From Alphaproteobacteria bacterium MarineAlpha11_Bin1 (lineage in GTDB: Bacteria > Pseudomonadota > Alphaproteobacteria > MPNO01 > UBA830): DNA of 64,000 bases. Location of the stretch: NCBI GenBank assembly GCA_002937455.1, contig PTJZ01000001.1, positions 62,001 to 126,000 of the forward strand, given 5' to 3'. The notes under the pieces are model-generated. The model searched no databases, had not been told where the DNA came from, and worked only from the letters and a program-made list of their open reading frames with translations. How positions within the stretch are numbered: position 1 is the stretch's first letter; the number at the start of each line of letters is the position of its first letter. The translations under genes were made by a program, and so were the position numbers. Positions 35,689 to 46,807 of the stretch are shown piece after piece.

Positions 35689-35719
35689 TGATCCTGAGAG
35701 GCCCTCCGCCAGTTATTAG
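35689..35719 (+). promoter_or_regulatory. Possible RpoE-type promoter of the IPNS-family oxygenase gene
   Basis: TGATCC (35689-35694) and TATTAG (35714-35719) with 19 bases between (or TTATTA with 18). Both boxes equal those found before rpoE. The spacer is one base long for the consensus. If used, transcription would start near 35726, which supports translation from the ATG at 35782 rather than the GTG at 35722. Confidence 0.45.
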
Positions 35720-35781
35720 ATGTGGGCCAATCACCAAATTCGTTCGTAACTGATCCAATAAATCACCGGAATGAACAAAAA

Positions 35782-36753
35782 ATGACTGGTTTGGGCGCCG
35801 AGTATATCTCCGAAGACGTGCTTCCGATTATCGATATTACCTCCCTTCGCTCTGGTGATAAGTGGGCCCGTAATGCCGTGGCTTCGGAGATACGTTCCGC
35901 GTGCCTCGATCTCGGTTTCATGTATATCGTGGGGCACGGGGTCGATCCCGAGTTGAGGGCAGAGGTTTTCGCTCAGTCCGCTCGATTTTTCGCTCAGCCG
36001 CGTGATCTTAAGTTAGTAACTGATATGAAGTTATCCCCCCATAATCGGGGATATGAACCGTTAGGTGCTCAGACACTCGAAGATGGCGCACGACCTGATC
36101 TGAAAGAGGGGTTTTATATCGGCGAAGAAATACCGATGGATCATCCACGTCTACAAAACGGTAGCTTTAATCTTGGACCAAACCAATGGCCGGAGGGTCT
36201 TCCCGGTTTTGAGGTCACAATGATGAATTACTATGTAGAGATGCTCTCTCTCGGCGAGACATTGATGCGCGGCATCGCGTTATCTCTTGCCCTCGAAGAA
36301 AATTACTTTGCCAATTTCTGCCGGGAGCCGCTAACCGCCCTAAAATTGTTACATTACCCACCCCAACCCGCTAACCCAGACCTCAGCGAAAAAGGCTGCG
36401 GCGCCCACACGGATTTCGGCGGCATAACCATGCTCATGCAGGATGAAAATGGCGGGCTTCAGGTGCTGGGGAAAAATCAAAAATGGCTTCATGCTCCCCC
36501 AATTCAAGATGCCTACGTCGTAAACCTAGCAGACATGATATCCCGTTGGACCAATGACATGTATCGGTCAACCCTGCATAGGGTAATCAATCTTTCCGGA
36601 ATGGATCGCTATTCAGTGCCTTTCTTTTTTAGCGGACGACCGGCGCATGAGGTGGTGGCACTAGAATGTTGTTTGGCCGACGGTGAAGAACCCAAATATC
36701 CTCCGACGACCGTGGAAGAACACATGAGGGAGATGTACGCCAGAACATACTGA
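35782..36753 (+). CDS. Isopenicillin-N-synthase-family Fe(II)/2-oxoglutarate oxygenase
   Basis: A 323-residue enzyme of the IPNS/flavonoid-oxygenase family. The N-terminal VLPIIDITSLRSGD and GFMYIVGHGVDPELR belong to the DIOX_N domain; the catalytic domain has H209 and D211 in GAHTDFGGITML, H266 in STLHRV and the R276-Y-S278 co-substrate motif in MDRYSVPFFFSG. Substrate unknown. ATG 35782 is chosen since the family N-terminus begins soon after; a GTG at 35722 would be upstream of the likely transcription start. It is followed by a rho-independent terminator, so it is probably transcribed alone. Confidence 0.9.
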   Translation: MTGLGAEYISEDVLPIIDITSLRSGDKWARNAVASEIRSACLDLGFMYIVGHGVDPELRAEVFAQSARFFAQPRDLKLVTDMKLSPHNRGYEPLGAQTLEDGARPDLKEGFYIGEEIPMDHPRLQNGSFNLGPNQWPEGLPGFEVTMMNYYVEMLSLGETLMRGIALSLALEENYFANFCREPLTALKLLHYPPQPANPDLSEKGCGAHTDFGGITMLMQDENGGLQVLGKNQKWLHAPPIQDAYVVNLADMISRWTNDMYRSTLHRVINLSGMDRYSVPFFFSGRPAHEVVALECCLADGEEPKYPPTTVEEHMREMYARTY

Positions 36754-36775
36754 GCTAATATAGCTCTCTTTTTTT
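36752..36775 (+). terminator. Rho-independent terminator after the IPNS-family gene
   Basis: GAGCTA (36752-36757) and TAGCTC (36761-36766) form a stem with a three-base loop, followed after three bases by seven T (36769-36775). The stem begins within the stop codon of the gene. Confidence 0.7.
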
Positions 36776-36922
36776 CTCTGACGGGTAAGCATTTAGAACA
36801 TATAGTATATAGTGCGGGTTGAGGTAGGATGCGGGTCTGCTCGACCGGCAACCTCATCTCGCTGTCTTAAATGCCCAAATAATAAATTACCGCCAAAAGT
36901 TTAAAGTCTCGGAAGACGACAC

Positions 36923-37225
36923 TCAGGGCAAGAGTGTCAAATCAATTTGGCCTATCTGCCCACCGTCGTTTGCGTCTATCAGCATCATTCGTGACGTACC
37001 ATCGGCAAGGGTTAAACGTAGCAGAATCCTGTCGCCGTCCAGCAGAGTTTCGCTGATTTGCGCACCAGCCGGTAGCACGACCCGGGTGATCCCGAAATCC
37101 GCTAAAGGCTCAGACATTTTGCTGTCCAATTCACCGGTTTTATCTATGATCCCGAAAATCAGCACCACCACGCCGGCGACGATTATAACTGCCATACCGA
37201 TGACCAAGGCCTTGAGAGCACGCAT
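36923..37225 (-). CDS. Small conserved membrane protein (DUF6476-like)
   Basis: A 100-residue protein with one N-terminal hydrophobic segment (ALVIGMAVIIVAGVVVLIFGI, about 5-25) and a soluble C-terminal part (TRVVLPAGAQISETLLDGDRI). It resembles a short alphaproteobacterial family annotated DUF6476, recalled from memory and tentative. The topology suggests a periplasmic C-terminal domain. The ATG at 37225 is chosen over one 13 codons upstream, which would overlap rluD. Divergent from rluD with 21 bases between the starts. Function unknown. Confidence 0.65.
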   Translation of the reverse strand: MRALKALVIGMAVIIVAGVVVLIFGIIDKTGELDSKMSEPLADFGITRVVLPAGAQISETLLDGDRILLRLTLADGTSRMMLIDANDGGQIGQIDLTLLP

Positions 37226-37246
37226 GGAGTGTGACCTTATTCTGTT

Positions 37247-38278
37247 ATGGAACCAACTAAACAATCTGATTCCGACGAATTATCGCCGTTAAGCCGCATC
37301 GAAATCTCCGTAGCACCCGGTGCGGAGGGCGAGCGCCTAGACCGTGTTCTGGCTAGCTCTCTCCCCGACCGGTCCAGGTCTTTCCTGAAACGACTGATCG
37401 AGGATGGACGCCTTCAGCATAACAATCAAGCCGGTGAAACGATAGTTGAGCCGTCATACAGGGTCAAATCGGGGGAGAAGTACTTGTTGGAAATCCCCGA
37501 AGCCATCAAGGCGGAACCCGTCGGGGAAGATATTCCGCTCGACGTGATATTTGAAGACGAAGATTTGATAGTAATCGATAAGCCAGCCGGTTTAGTTGTT
37601 CATCCTGCACCGGGAAACCCATCGGGTACACTGGTCAATGCGCTTATTGCCCATTGCGGTGACAGCCTACAGGGCATCGGTGGAGTTCGCCGCCCTGGTA
37701 TAGTTCATAGGTTAGACAAAGATACGAGCGGCCTTATTGTCGCCGCAAAGACCGGTCCAGCGCACGAAGGCCTGACCACGCAGTTTTCGGACCGTTCAGT
37801 CGACCGAGAGTATTCGGCTCTCGTCTGGGGTCTTCCGCGGCCACCATCTGGTGCGATAGACGGTAATATCGGGCGCAGCAGAAGGGACCGCAAAAAAATG
37901 TCGGTGCGACGAGAGGGCGGAAAGCTCGCCCGAACCAATTACAAAGTAGAGGCCGTCTACAATGGTGGTGCCGCCTCTCTTCTGAAATGCCGTCTGGAGA
38001 CGGGCCGGACGCATCAGATCCGGGTTCACTTTGCGAATCTTGGCCACCCCGTTATTGGTGATCCTTTATACGGAGGAGGTGTGACCCAGACCCGATTACG
38101 GTCGGTGGGGACGGACGCCGGAAAGGTAATAGAAAAATTAGTTCGCCAAACGCTCCATGCACGACGCTTAGGCTTCGTGCACCCTATAACTGGCAAATAC
38201 CATTGTTTTGAGAGCAAATTACCGGCAGAAATCTGCGAAATAATCAAAATTCTATGTAAAACTGGAAATTTCAGCTAA
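37247..38278 (+). CDS. rluD: RluD-type 23S rRNA pseudouridine synthase
   Basis: A 343-residue RluA-family enzyme. An S4 RNA-binding domain (GERLDRVLASSLPDRSRSFLKRLIEDGRL, about 27-56) precedes the catalytic domain with DKPAGLVVHPAPGN and HRLDKDTSGLIVAAKT, whose aspartate is the nucleophile. RTHQIRVHFANLGHPVIGDPLYG closes the fold. In relatives this type modifies U1911/1915/1917 of helix 69; the exact targets are inferred. It precedes rpoH on the same strand, an order common in Alphaproteobacteria. Confidence 0.92.
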   Translation: MEPTKQSDSDELSPLSRIEISVAPGAEGERLDRVLASSLPDRSRSFLKRLIEDGRLQHNNQAGETIVEPSYRVKSGEKYLLEIPEAIKAEPVGEDIPLDVIFEDEDLIVIDKPAGLVVHPAPGNPSGTLVNALIAHCGDSLQGIGGVRRPGIVHRLDKDTSGLIVAAKTGPAHEGLTTQFSDRSVDREYSALVWGLPRPPSGAIDGNIGRSRRDRKKMSVRREGGKLARTNYKVEAVYNGGAASLLKCRLETGRTHQIRVHFANLGHPVIGDPLYGGGVTQTRLRSVGTDAGKVIEKLVRQTLHARRLGFVHPITGKYHCFESKLPAEICEIIKILCKTGNFS

Positions 38279-38392
38279 TGTTGACTATTTATATGGAATA
38301 GTGGGTACTTAAATATCCGTAACAAGAGGCGCAATAATGCTTGCGACATTATAGCGAGTTCAGCGCCGATACTTTAATCAGGTGCGATATCC

Positions 38393-39298
38393 ATGACTGG
38401 CAATCTACCTTCGGTCCAAAATCTAAACCCAGACAGTAATCTGTCTAGGTATTTACTGGATATTCGAAAATTCCCGCTACTAGAACCAGAAGAGGAATAT
38501 ATGCTCGCCAAGAGGTGGAAAGAGCATGAGGATCAGGACGCCGCTGCCAAGTTGGTTAATAGCCACCTACGGCTAGTCGCAAAAATATCAATGGGCTACA
38601 GGGGTTATGGGCTTCCGTTAGGTGAAATCATCTCGGAAGGTAACGTGGGGCTGATGCAAGCAGTTAAACGGTTTGAGCCAGAAAAAGGTTTTCGGCTTGC
38701 GACCTATGCTATGTGGTGGATTAGAGCCTCAATCCAAGAATACGTCATCAGGTCTTGGTCACTTGTCAAGATCGGTACTACCGCCGCACAGAAAAAGCTT
38801 TTTTTCAATCTGCGTCGTATTAAAGGCGAAATCAAGGCGCTAGAAGAAGGTGATCTGAAGCGAGAAAACTTGGAAAAGATCGCTACCACGCTAGATGTCA
38901 GCGAGGAAGAAGTTATCAATATGAACCGCCGCATGTCGGGATCAGATTCGTCGCTTAATGTCCCATTGAGAGCGGACTCGGAAGGAGAATGGCAAGACTG
39001 GCTAGTCGACGACTCGGATAATCAGGAAACCGCGCTTGCTAACCGAGAAGAGGCGAACGAACGCCGCAACATGCTTCTAGCCTCTATGGAGGTTTTAAAC
39101 GAACGCGAGCGTCAAATTCTTATCGCGCGTCGACTTGAGGAGGAGCCAAAAACCCTTGAAGAACTGAGCGTCGAATACGGTGTTTCACGTGAGCGTGTTC
39201 GCCAGATTGAAGTGCGGGCATTTGAAAAGATTCAGAAAACTATAAAATTGGCAGCGATGGATAGTTGTATCGAGCAAAAAAAGTTTTTGCCTAATTAG
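38393..39298 (+). CDS. rpoH: RNA polymerase sigma-32 factor RpoH
   Basis: A 301-residue heat-shock sigma factor. Region 2 is clear (NSHLRLVAKISMGYRGYGLP, EGNVGLMQAVKRFEPEKGFRL, ATYAMWWIRASIQEYVI). The RpoH box is canonical, AAQKKLFFNLR at 131-141, and region 4 ends with GVSRERVRQIEVRAFEKIQ. The 114-base gap to rluD contains a TTGACT but no convincing -10. It contrasts with the second RpoH-like protein at 51049, whose box is degenerate. The 235 bases downstream (39299-39533) hold no gene. Confidence 0.96.
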   Translation: MTGNLPSVQNLNPDSNLSRYLLDIRKFPLLEPEEEYMLAKRWKEHEDQDAAAKLVNSHLRLVAKISMGYRGYGLPLGEIISEGNVGLMQAVKRFEPEKGFRLATYAMWWIRASIQEYVIRSWSLVKIGTTAAQKKLFFNLRRIKGEIKALEEGDLKRENLEKIATTLDVSEEEVINMNRRMSGSDSSLNVPLRADSEGEWQDWLVDDSDNQETALANREEANERRNMLLASMEVLNERERQILIARRLEEEPKTLEELSVEYGVSRERVRQIEVRAFEKIQKTIKLAAMDSCIEQKKFLPN

Positions 39299-39533
39299 TA
39301 ATTGCCGAAGACCTAAATGTTAGTCTTTATGCCCGCCGCCGATTGTGTATGGACTCTAGGTGCTTTAATTACGTTATCGTAAGCTTGCAACAACTCCGAA
39401 CAGTTTAAGGTCAGGATCTTTTTGATTTTTTGTACGTAGAAAGCAGGATCCATGTTGTCTTTGATCCTAAATTCTGTCTAAGCCGTTAGAAATATGACCT
39501 AAAAGTCACCGAGTGTTTGGATCATAATTCCCA

Positions 39534-41998
<2,465 letters not shown>

Positions 41999-42034
41999 TT
42001 TACTTACCCCTCAAGCGCGGCTTTGGTAACGGCT

Positions 42035-43630
42035 TTAGTTGTATTCGGCAAACGGAAAAGACAGCGCCTTAGCTTGGACTACGTGAGGTAGCGCACATAG
42101 CTGGTCAAGCACATCGTCTGTCAGTTCCCCATCCACCTGAATCAATGCTAGCGCGTCGCTGCCAGGAGACACCCGCCCAAGCTGGAACGTCGCAATATTC
42201 ACCCCGGCATCTCCCAGTGTAGTACCCAGACGACCGATGAATCCGGGACGATCCTTGTTCACCATGTACAACATATTTTTAGCCAACTCGGCTTCAAGTT
42301 TAATCCCATTAATTTCAACAATCCGAGGCTTGTCCCCGCCGAACAATGTACCGGCAACGGTTCGCGACTGATTTTCCGTTTCAACCGTTAGGCGGATAAG
42401 GGTTTGATACTCCCCGCCTCGTTCGTGCCGCACCTCAGATACATCAATGCTTCGGTCTCGAGCCAGTATGGGTGCATTTATCATATTTACTCCGCTCAGC
42501 AATGGCGAGAGCAGTCCTTCGAGCAGGCATGCCGATACGGGGCGCGTATTCATATCCAAAACATTACCTTCAAATTCGGTTGTTACTTTCCTGATACCTG
42601 ATTCTATAACCTGTCCTGCTAGTCCACCGATAAGCCTAGCTAAAGTCATATATGGCTTCAGTCTTGGGGCATCCTCAGCCGATACGGATGGCATATTCAG
42701 CGCGTTAACGACGGCGCCGGTATTGAGATAATCCGACATTTGCTCCGCAATCTGCAGTGCGACCTTTTCTTGCGCCTCGGTGGTCGCAGCGCCAAGATGG
42801 GGAGTTGCGATTACCTGTTCCATACCGAATAGACTATACTCCTCCGGAGGTTCTTGCGGAAAAACATCCACTGCGAAACCGCCGACTTTGCCGATTTCTA
42901 TCGCTGCCTTCATGTCCGCCTCAACGACAAGTTCCCCGCGAGCACAATTCACCACAAAAACACCATCACGCATTTGGTGAAAAGCGTCGGCGTTGACCAT
43001 TCCTCTGGTCGTTTCCGTCGACGGGGTATGAAGAGAAATGATCTCTGCACGAGCATACAGCTCGCCCAATTCAACCTTCTCCACACCAATCTCATCAGCA
43101 TGGTCCGGCGTCAAATAAGGATCGAATGCAATCACCTTCATTTTTATACCAATCGCCCGCTCGGCGACAATCGAACCAATATTCCCGCAGCCAATAATAC
43201 CGAGAACTTTACCCGTCAGCTCGACACCCATGAACCTTGATTTTTCCCACTGACCGGACTGTGTCGACTGGTTTGCTAGAGGAATTTGGCGAGCTAGGGC
43301 GAACATCATCGCGATGGCATGTTCTGCCGTGGTAATGGAGTTACCGAAGGGCGCATTCATGACGACTATCCCCCGCCCTGAAGCCCCATCAACGTCGATA
43401 TTGTCGACACCAATGCCGGCGCGACCGATTACCCTTAACTTGATAGCCGCATCAAGTACGTCGTTTGTTACCTTGGTGGCCGAGCGGACGGCGAGACCGT
43501 CATATTCACTGATGCAGGCGACCAATTCTTTAGGCTTCATAGCTGTTATTACGTCGGTCTCGATACCACGCTCATTAAAGATTTCAACTGCGCGTGCGCT
43601 CAGACTGTCTGAGATGAGTACTTTTGGCAT
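42035..43630 (-). CDS. serA: D-3-phosphoglycerate dehydrogenase SerA
   Basis: A 531-residue type I enzyme, first step of serine synthesis. The catalytic R231 (NCARGEL), E260 (FPQEPP) and H278 (ATPHLG) are present, together with the Rossmann motif GIIGCGNIGSIV. The C-terminal 200 residues form the allosteric substrate-binding and ACT domains (MVNKDRPGFIGRLGTTLGDAGVN). The ATG at 43630 has GGAAA upstream; a longer reading to 43675 overlaps serC and is rejected. It follows serC by 22 bases and is in its operon. Confidence 0.96.
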   Translation of the reverse strand: MPKVLISDSLSARAVEIFNERGIETDVITAMKPKELVACISEYDGLAVRSATKVTNDVLDAAIKLRVIGRAGIGVDNIDVDGASGRGIVVMNAPFGNSITTAEHAIAMMFALARQIPLANQSTQSGQWEKSRFMGVELTGKVLGIIGCGNIGSIVAERAIGIKMKVIAFDPYLTPDHADEIGVEKVELGELYARAEIISLHTPSTETTRGMVNADAFHQMRDGVFVVNCARGELVVEADMKAAIEIGKVGGFAVDVFPQEPPEEYSLFGMEQVIATPHLGAATTEAQEKVALQIAEQMSDYLNTGAVVNALNMPSVSAEDAPRLKPYMTLARLIGGLAGQVIESGIRKVTTEFEGNVLDMNTRPVSACLLEGLLSPLLSGVNMINAPILARDRSIDVSEVRHERGGEYQTLIRLTVETENQSRTVAGTLFGGDKPRIVEINGIKLEAELAKNMLYMVNKDRPGFIGRLGTTLGDAGVNIATFQLGRVSPGSDALALIQVDGELTDDVLDQLCALPHVVQAKALSFPFAEYN

Positions 43631-43652
43631 TTGAGTTTCCGGTCTCTTTAAG

Positions 43653-44822
43653 TCAGGTAAATTCGGCTTTAACACTTAAATATGCCCAGTCGAGCCATGG
43701 CATTAGCGCCTCAATATCGGCTGTCTCAACCGTGGACCCGGCCCAAATACGCAAACCCGGCGGTGCATCCCGATAGCCGTTTATATCGAAAGCTGCTCCG
43801 TTTTGTTCAAGTAGCTTATCAATCTTCTTCGGGACCGAAAATTGAATTTCTTGTTCAAGCGCCTCGAACCACGGGTCGACAATTTTTAGACACACTGAGG
43901 TAGACGACCGTTCCTCGGGATTTTCAGCGAGAAATCCAACCCATTTGGTGCGCTCGACCCAGTCTGTGATAACGCTGAGATTTGCCTGACTACGGGCGAT
44001 TAACGCTGCGCGCCCCCCAAGACCTGTAGCCCAGCTGAGACTATCCAATGCATCTTCCACGCAAACCATAGATGGGGTATTGATAGTTTCTCCGCGAAAA
44101 ATGCCTTCGTTTAGCTTGTCGCCTTTCGTCATCCGAAAAATTTTAGGAAGCGGCCAAGGCGGCACGTAAGTCTCTAGCCGCTCGATGGCTTTGGGTGAAA
44201 GGGCAATCATCCCGTGCGCGGCTTCCCCGCCCATGACTTTCTGCCATGACCAAGTCACGACATCGAGTTTCGACCACGGCAGTTCCATCGCAAATACCGC
44301 CGACGTAGCGTCACAAATCGTCAGCCCGCGACGGTCACTTGGGATCCAATCACCGTCTGGTACGCGTACTCCGGACGTAGTTCCATTCCAAGTGAAGACG
44401 ATATCACGGGCAGGGTCCCACTGACTGAGATCGGGTAGAGCACCATATCCTGCTTCGAAGACGCGGATGTCTTCCAACTTCAACTGCTTGGTTATATCGC
44501 CGACCCAACCAGCACCAAAACTTTCCCAAGAAAAAATATCTACACCGCGTGCGCCTAACATCGACCAAAGGGACATTTCTATTGCGCCGGTATCAGATGC
44601 TGGGACTATACCGACACGATAGTTGCACGGGACGCCAAGAATATCCTTGCTGCGGTCAATTACCGCTTTGAGCTTAGCCTTACCCGGAATTGAACGGTGA
44701 GACCTTCCACCCAGCACCTCCTTGAGAACCGAAGGTGCCCAGCCAGGGCGTTTGGCACAAGGGCCCGATGAGAAACATGGATTTTTCGGACGGACGTCCG
44801 GTTTGCGAAGTTTATCAGACAT
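43653..44822 (-). CDS. serC: Phosphoserine aminotransferase SerC
   Basis: A 389-residue class V aminotransferase of the alphaproteobacterial SerC type. PLP-binding lysine K195 lies in [15 protein letters not shown]; other hallmarks are [37 protein letters not shown] and [17 protein letters not shown]. It converts phosphohydroxypyruvate to phosphoserine. First gene of serC-serA; a GGGAG ribosome site and a structured leader precede it, suggesting regulation at the RNA level. Confidence 0.96.
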   Translation of the reverse strand: MSDKLRKPDVRPKNPCFSSGPCAKRPGWAPSVLKEVLGGRSHRSIPGKAKLKAVIDRSKDILGVPCNYRVGIVPASDTGAIEMSLWSMLGARGVDIFSWESFGAGWVGDITKQLKLEDIRVFEAGYGALPDLSQWDPARDIVFTWNGTTSGVRVPDGDWIPSDRRGLTICDATSAVFAMELPWSKLDVVTWSWQKVMGGEAAHGMIALSPKAIERLETYVPPWPLPKIFRMTKGDKLNEGIFRGETINTPSMVCVEDALDSLSWATGLGGRAALIARSQANLSVITDWVERTKWVGFLAENPEERSSTSVCLKIVDPWFEALEQEIQFSVPKKIDKLLEQNGAAFDINGYRDAPPGLRIWAGSTVETADIEALMPWLDWAYLSVKAEFT

Positions 44823-44930
44823 TAATTTCTCTCCCTCTCAGAAGAGCAGCACCCCGTTGGGGAGGTGTGGCCCATCCCCAACCTATGTGCGTGGCACAAA
44901 AATTGCAACGAGGGAAATATCGATCAGACA
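44823..44930 (-). ncRNA. serC leader RNA candidate (serC motif of Alphaproteobacteria)
   Basis: Read on the minus strand the leader folds into a hairpin with GTTGGGGA and TCCCCAAC arms (44875-44882 with 44856-44863), which competes with a shorter CCCC/GGGG stem (44859-44862 with 44852-44855). A second small hairpin, CTCT with AGAG (44843-44846, 44835-44838), covers the ribosome site region just before the start. A conserved two-hairpin serC motif upstream of serC-serA is known in Alphaproteobacteria; I assign it by place and shape, not by a covariance search. The 5' boundary follows from the proposed promoter. Confidence 0.6.
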
Positions 44931-44938
44931 GACCTCTC

Positions 44939-44968
44939 GTTATATAAGAGGACTTGATATCTTGTCAT
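44939..44968 (-). promoter_or_regulatory. Sigma-70 promoter of serC-serA
   Basis: On the minus strand ATGACA (44963-44968) matches five of six of the -35 consensus; TATATA (44941-44946, spacer 16) or TATAAC (44939-44944, spacer 18) is the -10. It would start transcription near 44932, giving a leader of about 110 bases. The region is shared with the divergent SLC13 gene. Confidence 0.6.
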
Positions 44969-44987
44969 TCGTTCCCTCCAATGTTGA

Positions 44988-46784
44988 ATGGATATGATGA
45001 CTACAGAACAACTTACTGCTTTCAGCATCCTTATAGTGGCACTAATTTTGTTCGCATGGGGACGTTGGCGTTACGATATCGTTGCGATGTCCGCCCTTAT
45101 CGTATCGGTTTTTGCGGGAATAGTGCCCGTGGAAGAGGCATTTGATGGTTTTAGCGATGCCGCAGTAGTGACCGTTGCAGCGGTTTTGATAATCAGCCAG
45201 TCGCTCCAGCGATCAGGAGCCCTAAACGCCCTATCCGTATCGATCGGCAAACTGCCCGCGAATTCGGTCGTTCAAATTGGTGCTTTGACTCTCACTGTAG
45301 CAACCCTCTCGGCCTTCATGAACAATGTCGGCGCCCTTGCCCTTATGCTACCAGTAGCGATTCGTGCGGTACAATCAGCAGGTATTCCGCCCTCATGCGC
45401 TCTGATGCCACTGGCTTTTGGATCTCTTCTTGGCGGGCTATCGACCCTTATTGGGACCCCGCCCAATATAATTATTGCCAGCTACAGGGCAGAGATCCTC
45501 GGTAAATCATTTGGTGGGAGTAGCGGATTCAGCATGTTCGATTTCGCACCCGTCGGTGCGGCGGTGGCGTTGGCAGGTATCGTCTTTATTGCCCTCGTCG
45601 GCTATCGGCTAATTCCGCGGCGAGAAAGCAATAATAACGCGCTGGAGGAACTCCTGCATATCGAAGATTATGTAGCAGAGCTAGCTGTCCCTGATGAATC
45701 GCCGCTGATCGGAGAACCAATCAGGGAACTTATCGTTCTCGCGGACGGTGATATTTCCATTGTCGCTATCGTCCGAGACGGAATTAAGGAATTAGCACCG
45801 CCTTGGTATACCCGCATTCGTGGCGGCGATCACTTGATAATCGAGGGCGGAACGGATGCGATCGCTGTTGCGACTGAAAATTCACAATTTCACCTTGTCA
45901 CCGGTAAGAACTTTCACGATTCCGACTTCGCCTCTGACGAGGTTTTGATGGTTGAAGCAGTAATTAACCCGGGCGCCCGATTAGAAGGTCGAACGCTTCG
46001 GGGACTTCGCGTCAATTCTCGGTACGGGGTTAACATTCTCGCCGTTGCCAGACGCGGTAAATCTATCCGCGACCGGATCGGACACATCCGTTTCGAGGCT
46101 GGTGACGTCATTCTCATACATGGTCCAGAACAGACTATTTATGAGGCCTTAAATTCGTTGGGATGCCTGCCGCTAGCAAACCGAGAAATCGCGCTTGCGA
46201 ATAGGCGCAGTTATTATCCTCTCGGCGTTTTTGCGGTTGCGATTTTGGCTACCCTGTTAGGCATTGTCCGAATCGATATCGCCTTCGTCACCGCCGTGAT
46301 AGTACTGGTGGGAACAAGGATGCTTCCATTAAGAGAAATGTACGACAGTGTCGAATGGCCTATCATCATTCTACTGGGCGCTTTTTTGCCGGTTGGTGCC
46401 GCCCTACAGTCTACAGGAGCGACGACATTAATATCTGAAGGAATATTCCAGTTGGCGGGTGATATGCCCCTCTGGGTGATTTTACTTATCATTATGATGT
46501 TATCGTCGTTATTGAGCGCCGTGATAAACAACGCAGCTACCGCCGTTCTCATGGCGCCCATAGCCGTCACTGTCGCTAACTCTATAAATGCTAATTTTGA
46601 CTCGTTCCTGATGGCGGTTGCGATCGGCGCATCCTGTGCATTCCTGACACCTATCGGGCATCAGTCCAGCTTGCTGGTTATGGGCCCCGGTGGGTACCGG
46701 TTTGGAGACTATTGGCGCCTCGGCTTGCCACTCACCGCCGTTACCTTCGCCGTTGCGATACCAATGATTATAGTCGTATGGTAA
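44988..46784 (+). CDS. SLC13-family permease with two RCK_C domains
   Basis: A 598-residue transporter. Two blocks of hydrophobic segments (about 8-210 and 405-598) are split by a cytoplasmic region with two TrkA_C/RCK_C repeats (DESPLIGEPIRELI and INPGARLEGRTLRGLRV). SAFMNNVGALALMLPVA and STLIGTPPNIIIASYR in the first half, and SAVINNAATAVLMAPIAV and FLTPIGHQSSLLVMGPGGY in the second, are the paired SNT-type motifs of DASS carriers. Anion substrate (dicarboxylate, sulfate or sulfonate) is not determined. Starts at 44988 or at one of the two ATGs within nine bases; divergent from serC. Confidence 0.9.
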   Translation: MDMMTTEQLTAFSILIVALILFAWGRWRYDIVAMSALIVSVFAGIVPVEEAFDGFSDAAVVTVAAVLIISQSLQRSGALNALSVSIGKLPANSVVQIGALTLTVATLSAFMNNVGALALMLPVAIRAVQSAGIPPSCALMPLAFGSLLGGLSTLIGTPPNIIIASYRAEILGKSFGGSSGFSMFDFAPVGAAVALAGIVFIALVGYRLIPRRESNNNALEELLHIEDYVAELAVPDESPLIGEPIRELIVLADGDISIVAIVRDGIKELAPPWYTRIRGGDHLIIEGGTDAIAVATENSQFHLVTGKNFHDSDFASDEVLMVEAVINPGARLEGRTLRGLRVNSRYGVNILAVARRGKSIRDRIGHIRFEAGDVILIHGPEQTIYEALNSLGCLPLANREIALANRRSYYPLGVFAVAILATLLGIVRIDIAFVTAVIVLVGTRMLPLREMYDSVEWPIIILLGAFLPVGAALQSTGATTLISEGIFQLAGDMPLWVILLIIMMLSSLLSAVINNAATAVLMAPIAVTVANSINANFDSFLMAVAIGASCAFLTPIGHQSSLLVMGPGGYRFGDYWRLGLPLTAVTFAVAIPMIIVVW

Positions 46785-46807
46785 ACTGCCAACTCGATTG
46801 GCTTATA

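Noticed and set aside
35722..35781. GTG start for the IPNS-family gene
   Set aside because: It would overlap the likely -10 and start region of the promoter, and the added residues are not family-like.
34767..36753. Beta-lactam biosynthesis cluster
   Set aside because: IPNS-fold and CmcJ-like families alone are not evidence; no ACV synthetase, epimerase or expandase context exists.
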